Part shown: positions 44,369-53,575 of the stretch, piece by piece
How positions within the stretch are numbered: the stretch's first letter is position 1
Layout: each line of letters starts with the position of its first letter
Source of the DNA: Lindgomyces ingoldianus
Taxonomy: Eukaryota; Ascomycota; Dothideomycetes; Pleosporales; Lindgomycetaceae
DNA length: 64,000 bases
Direction: 5' to 3'
Assembly: GCF_010093535.1 (NCBI RefSeq)
Contig: NW_022985226.1
Location: forward strand, 232,429-296,428
Notes under the pieces: generated by a model
Databases searched by the model: none
What the model was told of the DNA's origin: nothing
What the model saw: the letters and a program-made list of their open reading frames with translations, nothing else
Translations under genes and position numbers: made by a program

Positions 44369-45423
44369 ATGGCCTTCCAGTTTGTGCCGAGGGTCCTCCG
44401 ACTTAAGGGAGCGCATGAACCCCGAAATGCACCTCGAAAGTTATTCTCAGAGCCGGCAACGGCAGACCAGGGACCGGCAGTAGCATCATCACTACTAGGG
44501 AACGAACAACTTCAGGCCAACAAAAACAGCCTCCTCGAGACGAAACCGACAAGCGATGAGAATCAGAAAGCCTCGGACAGTACGAAGGTTCGTGGGCCGA
44601 AGTTTACGGTCGCACCAGTTACCGATGAATACCTTGCCCAACTGGTCTGCGGTATCGAGCTCCTCTTCACCGATTATGCCATCCAAAGCGTCAAGGGGTC
44701 CAAGTGGCTGGAAAGTCGTTACTGGTCAGACGATGAGACAGGGAAAGAGGACAAATGTGAAGATAGAGGCTCAATCCATTATATCTCAAATGACTAACAC
44801 AACCAACAGACATTCATATCTCTGACTTTGTTGAACACCCTTATGTCGACAGGTTGAGACCCAGACCCACCCAGGATCTCATTCGGCGTGCGCTACAAGA
44901 GAACCCTTCCGAATACCTCGAAACAGCCAAGGATGGATCCCTTGTTCGACGCAAGCCCTCTACCTTTCCGGCCAAGTTCATCCCAAAAGTCATCCTCAAA
45001 GACGGCATAGATTTCTGGGATGAACGGACGATCTATATTGAACCACATGATCTGATATTGATCAAGTGTCTTGCCAAGTTAGCGTGGTGGTTGAAGACAC
45101 AAGTACTGCTTGGCCAGAAGTGGCTCCCAATCCAGAACATACGTCCTATGTACAAGCGATGCGCATTCGTAGTGGTGAGCAGGAACGTAAGGCACGATTA
45201 CGTGTGGAGAGAGGTAAAGATGCCCGACAGTTGGAAGGTCATGTCCTGGGTGGAACACCAGAAACGAACGGATGAATATTTAGAACTTCTAGCTAAGGAG
45301 GGAAAGGAGAATCGGATGAAGAGGAAGAGGGGGCTCACGGACACCACCGCCCACCAAGTAGACAAGAGGGCGAATTTGGAAGACGCCTCTGGAACAGAAA
45401 CCAAGAATACATTGGAAGAGTAA
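44369..45423 (+). CDS. Conserved fungal protein of unknown function
   Basis: Exons 44369-44756 and 44810-45423 give 333 residues. The 53-base phase-1 intron (GTGAAG...CCAACAG, branch GACTAAC) restores D-K-Y-I-H-I-S-D-F-V-E-H-P. Residues 1-70 are basic/polar and could be a mitochondrial presequence (MAFQFVPRVLRLKGAHEPRNAPRKLF has many Arg/Lys and few acidic residues). The core (about 75-270) contains LVCGIELLFTDYAIQS, LRPRPTQDLIRRALQENPSEYL, FWDERTIYIEPH, and WLPIQNIRPMYKRCAFVVVSRNVRHDYVW. These look like a folded domain conserved among ascomycetes, but I know no biochemical function. The tail is Lys/Arg/Glu-rich (KRKRG). A role in mitochondria or RNA binding is speculation. Confidence 0.75.
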
Positions 45424-45869
45424 TGTAGAACACGCAATGTTAATTAGGTGTCAGAACTTCCTAAGCCCTTGCTCCAATTCAATAGAAGATTATTAAGACA
45501 CAAGTTTCCCTCCCTATTTCGAAGTCGCATTATAAGGCGCGCCTTATTATTCATTCCTAAATGCATTGATGCTCAAAAAGGTGTCCTTGGCCGGCTAGTA
45601 TTTTGCGATCTGGCTGACTCGACCTGATTGACAGCGGGTTAATTGTCCAGGTCATGTGTCCGAGCCGAGGAACTCAACACTCGAAGTTAACAAAGTGGGG
45701 TATAGGTAGAAAACCTGGCTCCTCGGTGCTAGACTCTTCCCTATGCATTGAAAATAGAGCCTGTAGCTTTACGATAATTGAATGATGGGCTCTCGATAGC
45801 AGTTTCTCCAGTTTCATCCGTCTCCTTTTTGGCTGTCTCTTGTGCTTCCCACATTCCTAACTCGTTAAG
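45424..45869. other. Intergenic region upstream of the acyl-CoA ligase gene
   Basis: 446 bases, no coding signal; holds the ligase promoter. Confidence 0.5.
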
Positions 45870-47833
45870 ATGACGACCATTGTGGAAAATACATCAGATG
45901 GCATAATATACAGGGCTGCGAAGACATACCCTGTTCCTGATATCGATATTTTGACCTTGCTCTTTGGTTAGTCTTGCATCCCTTCGACCCACCTCTTCCC
46001 TGCACATTCTCCCAACATACAACACGCCTCACGTGATCACGCGACACCGCTCTAGATCCCTTCCCGCATCCAACCCCCCAAACTAACCATCCCCAGATAC
46101 CCCCTACTCCCTCGCAAAACCCGCCACAGCAATCCACATCTCTGCCGCGGACCCCACCCTTAAACTCACCGTCTCTCGCGCCCGCCACCTCACAGAAGCC
46201 ACCTCCTTCGCCCTCCGCCGCCACTTCAGTATCGGTGCTCACTGCGCGGGCCAGGATATCGTGTCTGTAATCTCAACTGGGCACTATCTTCTTCCAGTAC
46301 TTTGCTACGGCATTATTGGTGCCGGCGGTGTGTTCTCGGCTGCCAGTGCAGCTAGCACAACGGGGGAATTAAGTAAACAGATCCAGGGCGCAGAGAGCCG
46401 AGTTTTGTGTTGTGTGGAGGGGACGAGGGATGTTGCTGTTAAGGCGGCTGAGGAAGCGGGGTGGGGGGTTAATGGGGGTGGGAGGGTGGTGGTTATAGGG
46501 GAGGGGAGGGAGTGGAGTTTGAGGGTTGTGGGGTTGGATGGGGGACTGGGGAAGGAGTTGGTGGATGAGGAGTGTAGGCTGCAGTGGGAGAGGGTTACCG
46601 ATAAGAAGGCGCTGGAGGAGAGTTTAGTGGTGCTGATATATAGTAGTGGGACTACGGGGTTGCCTAAGGGTAGGTGTTGCAGTTCTCCTTTTTCCCTTTT
46701 CCTGTCCCGGCTCCGCTCTTACTGCACATACCCTTGACCCCAGTCTAAACACTTCACGACCTATATGAAGAAAGTAGCATGCTAACACCCACACCCCAGG
46801 CGTCAAACTCTCCCATCGCAACCTCGTCGCCGAAACCGTAATTCCCGGCTCCATGTTCCAATCTTGGATTTGCAACAGCAACCCGTCCTTCCAATACCGC
46901 ACGCTCGCCCACCTCCCCACCGCCCACATTGCGGGTATCCAAGGCTACCTCATTAACCCGTTCTACATGGGCGGATCCGTGTACTGGATGCCGCGGTTTT
47001 CTTTCCCGGAGTTCCTGGCCTACTGTAAGAAGTATAGTGTTACGTTCTTTTTTACCGTGCCGCCGATTTATTTGCTTATTGCAAAGAGTGATGATGTAGG
47101 AGAGCAGCTAAGGAGTTTGCAGGTGGCGGTTAGTGGTGCTGCGCCGTTGGGGAAGGAGTTGCAGTATGCAGCGAGTAGGAAATTAGGGCCGGGATGTTTT
47201 ATCAGTCAGACGTGGGGACTATCCGAGACTACGGGTAGTGCGACGGTAATGCCGTTCGAGATGACAGACGACACGGGTTCTGTCTCCCCTCTCATTCCTA
47301 ACATGCTGGCGCGAATTGTCGACGATAACGGCAACGACGTTGAACCGGGGATGCCGGGGGAAGTGCTGGTAAAAGGGCCGGTGGTTTGTAAGGGCTATTA
47401 TAAGAATGAAGCAGCAGATAAAGAGGCGTTTGTAGGGGACTGGTTTTGTACGGGGGATATCGCGGAGTTCCGCAATGGGTTGTTTTATATTGTGGACCGG
47501 AAGAAGGAATTGATTAAATACAAAGGGTTGCAGGTAGCGCCAGCGGAACTTGAAGCGCTACTTCTATCACATCCCGGCGTTTTGGATGCGGCGGTTATTG
47601 GTGTAGAGGCGGATGATCGCACGAATGAGGTTCCGAGGGCATATGTGGTGAGGAAGAATGAGGAGATTAGTGAGAACTGGGTGAAGGAATGGGTGAAGAG
47701 GAAGGTGGCAGGGCATAAGCAGTTGAGAGGTGGGGTAGTGTTTGTGGACGTGATTCCTAAGAGTCCGGCAGGGAAGATTTTGAGGAAAGAGTTGAGGGTG
47801 TTAGCGAAGAGGATGGAGGGGGCGAGGTTGTAA
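45870..47833 (+). CDS. Adenylate-forming acyl/aryl-CoA ligase (4-coumarate-CoA ligase-like), peroxisomal type
   Basis: Exons 45870-45966, 46097-46669 and 46800-47833 give 567 residues; both introns are 130 bases, long for this window. AMP-binding family: the P-loop IYSSGTTGLPKGV spans intron 2 at about 217-224. LAHLPTAHIAGIQGYL, VAVSGAAPLGKEL and SQTWGLSETTGSATV (motif A5 region) follow, then GDWFCTGDIAEF and the hinge IVDRKKELIKYKGLQVAP. The conserved catalytic lysine lies in PKSPAGKILRKEL. The enzyme activates a carboxylic acid with ATP and passes it to CoA; the order of motifs is that of 4CL/fatty-acyl ligases, substrate unknown. The C-terminal tripeptide is Ala-Arg-Leu, a peroxisomal targeting signal type 1 variant. 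Oddity: the coding strand swings from C-rich to G-rich within the gene. Confidence 0.92.
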
Positions 47834-48213
47834 GTGAGTTGGAAAGTCAGAGGGGATTCTTACTTAGGAGTCCATGGGAGAATGTGTGGGTAGAGGTGAG
47901 GATGAGGTTAGGTATTGACACCTTGAGATGATTACGCGTCATTTGGTACCCGATCAGGGCGGGACAGAAGTTGATGTTCACATATTTCAATTGGGTGAAA
48001 TTCTGAGATGGTGCAGACTAGAGAAGTGTATATGATGAGTCGAGATAGACTTCAGGTCAATAGAATAATGGTTTAAGTCAATGTCCTGCAGTCTGCTATG
48101 TCGTCGTCCCTTAGGATACCCAAACTCGTTCTCTCAAACGGTATTGAGCGAGGCCTCATTCTCCAGTCCAAATAGATCCCACCCACAGCACGACAGGAGT
48201 GTTACTTTCTGCT
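47834..48213. other. Convergent 3' region between the ligase and FAS1 genes
   Basis: 380 bases without coding signal. Confidence 0.5.
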
Positions 48214-49587
48214 TTACAACTCCTGATTCCCCTCGTCAAGGAAAGACTCAAGCCTCTCCTTAAACTCCTCAATGCTCATTTCCTCTCCCATCCAAAGACC
48301 TTCATCCGTCGCGCTGTTCCTAGGTGGAATGAGAACATCACTGACGACCTGAATGACACCATCCTTCGCAACACCATCATGGATCGTAACTCTGGAGAAA
48401 CCATTGATCTTGATTGAGATAAACGGACCATATCTCGCAACATCGACAGCCAATGGTTTGCCCAAAACGGTGGGTAGATCGAAATGGAAGTACGGTGGAC
48501 GATCGGTCAAGATAGAATTCGTCGACGATGCATCGTAGAAAGCATCGGAGTACAGCGTCTGGTTGACAACAACATGGTACTCTAGCAACGCTTTCAAGTA
48601 CTTCTGTCCGAATTTGCTGAACAAGAAAGCATTAATCTTGGGACCGAGCTTCTTGAATGCAAAGTTTGATGGTGCGAAGAATGTTCCGCCTTCATGGGGG
48701 TACTTAGTGCTGTTCATCTTGTCAAGTAGGCCGGTCTTGCTGAGCGCAAGCTCAAGGGTGCTGAATTCGCCAGGGAGAAGATCGATGATGTCAACAACGC
48801 GGGGTGGTGGGACGAGAATGGAATCGACACCGTGGATGACGCCATTAGTGCCAAAGATGTTGACTGCTACAACCTTGCTGTAGAAGTTTATAGTTGGTCC
48901 CCTGAGGGATACGCGGACGGTGAGACGCTGGGCGTGACCAAGGTCTTCTGGGATGTAGAGGGTAGGAATAGTATAGCTATGAAGAACACGGCCGGCGGGA
49001 TAAAAACTGTCGGAGACATGGTAGAGAAGTAGGTTCTTGAGGAATTCCTTGGATGGCTTCTTGCCGTGTTCTGGGATCTTCTCAAACGCGGAATCGATTG
49101 GTGCAAAGACTGTGTAATTTGCCTTCGTGCCGTTGAGAGCCTCAACTAGGTCGTCATACTCATCAATCAGTTTCGCTAATTTAGTTGTATACTTGCTCTT
49201 GCTGATGAGCTCGTAGACTGACATGTTGGGCTTCTGGTGATGAGGTGGATGGTGCGGTTTGCCGTGGTGTGGTTTCTTGTGATGAGGTGGACCGTGGTGA
49301 GGCGGATGGTGGGGTTCATCGTCAAGCTCCTCGAAGCTGTCGTCAACATATGGGGATCCTTCAAGCCAGGACTCGACGTCGCAGCCAGCATGATGAATCT
49401 TCTGATAGACATTTTCGCCGACAGTCTTCGCTGCTTCTGTTGCTTTATTTAGAGCATCGTCCAAGACGTTCTGTGTAGTGTCTAGGAAATGTCTTCCGGA
49501 TTTCTCGATCTCTTGAAAGACTTCTTCGTCTGTAATGACGAACGCCGAAGCTAGGGAGAGGAAAGGGATGAACTGAGTGAACTTCAT
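48214..49587 (-). CDS. Secreted protein with two FAS1 (fasciclin) domains and a histidine-rich linker
   Basis: Single exon, 457 residues. A signal peptide covers about 1-16 (FTQFIPFLSLASAF). An acidic helical segment (about 17-90) is followed by a striking His/Pro/Lys linker of about 30 residues (PHHPPHHGPPHHKKPHHG-type, about 91-119). The first FAS1 domain (about 122-265) has the hallmarks YTVFAPIDSAFEKIP and GVIHGVDSILVPP. The second (about 268-430) has GTFFAPSNFAFKKLG, YHVV and GVIQVVSDVLIPP. There is no C-terminal GPI-anchor signal: the end is charged (LESFLDEGNQEL), so it is secreted or wall-associated. FAS1 domains mediate adhesion. The linker has the composition of metal-binding or pH-sensitive sequences (inference). 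Confidence 0.92.
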   Translation of the reverse strand: MKFTQFIPFLSLASAFVITDEEVFQEIEKSGRHFLDTTQNVLDDALNKATEAAKTVGENVYQKIHHAGCDVESWLEGSPYVDDSFEELDDEPHHPPHHGPPHHKKPHHGKPHHPPHHQKPNMSVYELISKSKYTTKLAKLIDEYDDLVEALNGTKANYTVFAPIDSAFEKIPEHGKKPSKEFLKNLLLYHVSDSFYPAGRVLHSYTIPTLYIPEDLGHAQRLTVRVSLRGPTINFYSKVVAVNIFGTNGVIHGVDSILVPPPRVVDIIDLLPGEFSTLELALSKTGLLDKMNSTKYPHEGGTFFAPSNFAFKKLGPKINAFLFSKFGQKYLKALLEYHVVVNQTLYSDAFYDASSTNSILTDRPPYFHFDLPTVLGKPLAVDVARYGPFISIKINGFSRVTIHDGVAKDGVIQVVSDVLIPPRNSATDEGLWMGEEMSIEEFKERLESFLDEGNQEL

Positions 49588-50674
49588 CTTGAATAGATAT
49601 TAGGATTGAAGAAAAGATTTAGGAGTACAGAAAATAATGTTAGGGATTCGAGATGGTAGAGCTAAAGAAGCGATTCAATCGATGACACCACCTCTGTGAG
49701 GCAGTGTTATGGAGGGGCAAGTAGCAGATCAACCGGGGAATCCCCTCTTCTCAATGCTGAGACTCGGACGAAATACGAAGGAATGCGAAGGGTTGACTTT
49801 TTTTCCGATTGAATAGAAACACCAAGATGCATAGAATTGTAAGGAAAGGAGATGGAACTTATGGCGCGAACTCCGTCTCCCATGAGGTGAGGTGCGGGAA
49901 GCTGCATTAGGTTACCAGGCGTCGTCATCAACTCGTGTCAGCTCCATGACAGTGACATGACGAAGGGCGCTAGCCCAAGAAGGCTCGAAGCACGAGCTCT
50001 AATCGGTCTTTTAGAATGCCGATGGCCTCAGTAAAGAGTTCGCAACAAATATCCTCTTTTGTTCAAAGCGGTCCATCGAGGTCAAAGGAAAGCCGAGTCT
50101 GTCCAGGCTCTGTATTTTAGATCATTGGGCGATGGATTGGCTTAGTCACGTGCCTTCCGAAGCGCAGTAAACATTACCCCACCTAGGTTTCGTCATCGAT
50201 TCCAACATCGTCTAACGTCTAAGATACAGGTATTCGGACTCATGCTCAGATGCTCCAGACCCAATTGATGGTGGAAATTGATGGTGGATCATGCAGCTTA
50301 ACTGCATCGCCGCTTCGACAATAATTTCTACAAAGCTAACCTCCATTGAATTCCCCATCATGTAACGCCTATTTCGGCTCCACGGCATCAACCATCTTGC
50401 TATTAGCCACAGGCAAGGGTTGAACCGTTAAAATTGGGTAGATTAGAGCCCCAAACAAGCTTTCTCAAGCATTTGGCCTGTCTATCATGCCATTAGGAAC
50501 CGTGGAGATGGATTGGAATCAGCTCGGCTCCACTTACTTGCTGACCGTATCATTGCTGCGTCACTCCTTCTGAACATCTACTCTTTGGTCCCTGTATTGC
50601 TTGCTTGAAAAGGCTGCCCTTCGGTTCTTTCTGAACGCTCTTCAATAACTGAACAGTACCATCCAATTGACGTC
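49588..50674. other. Divergent intergenic region between the FAS1 and GAD genes
   Basis: 1.1 kb containing two promoters; no coding signal. Confidence 0.5.
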
Positions 50675-52549
50675 ATGGCAGGCCTCGCTCGACACGTTGA
50701 CCCTGAAGAACTTATCAAAACTTCACATGACCATCCCTCACATAAGGCCGGACAGCATTCTAGCTCCCGAGTGCTGTCTCACACTACTCCGTACTCTAGT
50801 CGATACGCTAGTGCAACTGAACTTTCCAAGTTCCGCATTCCCCATGACGGTGCTCCTGCCGATGTTGTTCACCAACTTCTGAAGGACGAGTTAGACTTGG
50901 ATGGAGTGAGTCTAATGCAAGCACCGGAAGCCACTGGATAGCATTAACCTCCTGTAGCGACCAAACCTGAACCTCGCCTCTTTCGTTGGCACCTACATGG
51001 AGCGAGAAGCGGAGCAACTAATGGTTGAAAATCTCTCGAAGAACATGTCGGACGCTGATGAGTACCCAGCCATGATGGATATGCACGCTCGGTGTGTTTC
51101 AATCCTCGCACACCTCTGGGCAGTTCAAGAAGGGGAGAAGGCCATCGGATCTGCGACCACGGGCTCAAGTGAAGCCATACATCTTGGCGGATTGGCTATG
51201 AAGCGGCGCTGGCAGGAAAAGCGGCAAGCCGAAGGAAAGGACACATTGAAGCCGAACATTATCATGGGTGCCAATGCTCAAGTTGCCCTTGAGAAATTTG
51301 CGCGGTACTTTGAGGTCGAAGCGAGAATCCTCCCGGTTTCTGAGAATAGCTCCTATCGCCTTGATCCGGAATTGGTAAAGAAGAACATTGATGAGAATAC
51401 CATTGGTATCTTTGTCATACTGGGGTCTACGTACACTGGGCATTACGAGCCTGTTGAGGAGATTTCGAACATTCTCGATGACTATGAGAAGAAGACAGGA
51501 GCTTCGATCCCGATCCATGTCGATGTAAGCACAAATCCATGGCTGCTGTATCCTTCAATTTTTGGCGCACACCGAGGCTAATAAGTACTTGATATTTTAG
51601 GCAGCCTCTGGAGGTTTTATTGCACCATTCACGCACGCCAAAGCTGGCTTCAAGTGGAACTTTGAACTGCCACGGGTCAAATCAATCAACACCTCCGGTC
51701 ACAAGTTCGGATTGGTGTATGCTGGTGTGGGTTGGATCATTTGGCGAGATGAAAGCTATCTACCCAAACATCTGCTTTTCGAGCTGCACTACCTTGGTGG
51801 CACCGAGGAATCTTATACTCTGAACTTTTCACGGCCTGGGGCGCAGATCATCGCGCAATACTACAATCTCATCCACCTTGGTTTTACTGGCTACCAGAAT
51901 ATTATGGAAAACACTCTCGCAAACGCTCGGCTCCTCAGCCGTGCGCTTGAGGGTACCGGATGGTTTCGCTGTGTAGGTTTCTTTTCTAGTCAGCGCTGCA
52001 TGCTTGTTTATTGATCTATTGGTTAAGATTAGCGATATCCACCGAAAACAGGGCGATCACAAATACGAAAAGGGCAAGAGGCAGTTCGAAGAAGGCCAAA
52101 ACAGTGCAGACTATAATGCCGGACTTCCCGTCGTTGCTTTCACCGTCTCGGATGACTTCAAAAAGGACTATCCTCATGTAAAGCAAGCTGCAGTCAGCAA
52201 TTTGCTGAGGGCCAAACAGTACATCATTCCGAGTAATCTCGTCATAGCTCTAATGTTGTTACCACAGCTAACGCTTACAGATTATCCATTGCCCCCGAAC
52301 GAGGAGAAAACCGAAATTCTGAGGGTGGTTGTCCGCGAAAGCCTATCACTAGATATGATGGATCGCCTGGTCACGGATATTTGCAACGTTACCGAGACAC
52401 TTATGAAGTCAGACACGTTTGATTTGGCAGCTTGGCAGCCAACGACTCCAAGTGTCGAGAAACAACACGGCAATCATGGCCTGGAGGCCAAAAACAAACA
52501 CAAGGCCCGTTGCCCAATGCGTGACGGGGTTCATCGAACAGTTTGTTAG
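50675..52549 (+). CDS. gad1: Glutamate decarboxylase (PLP-dependent)
   Basis: Exons 50675-50905, 50958-51524, 51601-51972, 52028-52232 and 52281-52549 give 547 residues. Introns are 52, 76, 55 and 48 bases. It decarboxylates L-glutamate to GABA. Family marks: FVGTYMEREAEQLMVENLSKNM, TTGSSEAIHLGGLAMKRRW, the PLP-ring region HVDAASGGFIAPF, and SGHKFGLVYAGVGW with the Schiff-base lysine at about 301. TEESYTLNFSRP and the C-terminal tail GVHRTVC are also seen. Group II decarboxylase, cytosolic. GABA synthesis is tied to oxidative stress, sporulation and acid tolerance in fungi. The last intron is a multiple of three without stops, so its retention would add 16 residues rather than truncate the protein. 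Confidence 0.95.
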
Positions 52550-53575
52550 ATATTTGAGATCACGAGTCGCGCAATTAGAAGAGAGGGAGCAGATGGGATG
52601 CGGCTGGACAAGCTTACTATCGGAAGGAGAGTCGGTGAGAAGCGGGAAATAGATGTTCAATCGCTTGAGTTAACCAATCCAGGTAAACCTAATCTCTGTT
52701 GTACCTGAACGATGGCGCCACCGATCCCCGTACCTTGTCCTGACTGTAGAAAAAGCAAGACTCAACCTTCGTGTCACTGGCAGGTTTCTGATCAGCGTTC
52801 CTTGTATCGTGCAGGAAAGGTTTCGCGGGGCGCCATTTCCAAGATCTTTGGGCGCTCCAACGAGATCTAGGCTAACTACAACGATACAAGCGTAACAAGT
52901 GGACGGCGCGATCTGAGTGACTTCTATGACAACGCCTCGGCAGCACTCCCATCGTCCAAACACGTTTCTCAAATCACCGTTAAAACGCTCACTCTCATCT
53001 GGCGATGGCGCCCTGTTGCCGATAATGGCGTCCCCGTATCGGCGCCATTGCCCACGTCATGTCCCAGCGTAAGTTGCACGTAGCTCATCTGCGTTTTGGG
53101 AGCCATATGTACCTTCCTGCTAGCCAACTTGAGCAATGTCCGCAGCACTTGATTTGACAGATGATATTTCTTTCGGTGGATCCTCTCTCATGCCCTTAAA
53201 TCCTTCATCTCGATGAGACATTGCAAAATGGTCGACGCCATGTCTTGACGTTTCGTACCTTCTTAGAATTCTTGACAGCTACAACTACCGTACCTTTCGT
53301 GCACACCATACATTCGACTTCTATTATTTTTGATGATTCGTCGCACCACATGGCCCTTAAGCGATTGTTCTTTTTGTCTAAACTGTTTATGCCGAACACA
53401 TCGTGGCATTCACAAGGCCTCTGTGGACTATTTTAGTCTCGCGAGCCCGAACCTCGTCAACCCTGAAGCAACTGAACGAGCTGCTCAGCAGAGGCTGGTA
53501 GATAAAGATCACTACAGGGGAACTCCGGATGAGGTAACCATCGCTATTCACTCGCCAAAGGAAAATTATCACACT
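52550..53575. other. Intergenic region upstream of the cry-DASH gene, with an inverted repeat
   Basis: 1 kb; holds the inverted repeat at 53001-53052 and an open extension of the cry-DASH frame from an ATG at 53333 that could lengthen the protein by 81 residues. Confidence 0.5.
53001..53052. repeat. Inverted repeat, 12-base arms
   Basis: GGCGATGGCGCC (53001-53012) and GGCGCCATTGCC (53041-53052) pair at 11 of 12 positions; an inner GCCGATA/TATCGGC pair overlaps the right arm. Another GATGGCGCC occurs near 52711. Confidence 0.7.

Noticed and set aside
45870..52549. Possible secondary-metabolite cluster around the acyl-CoA ligase
   Set aside because: No polyketide synthase, peptide synthetase, terpene cyclase, P450 or cluster regulator nearby; the neighbours are unrelated.
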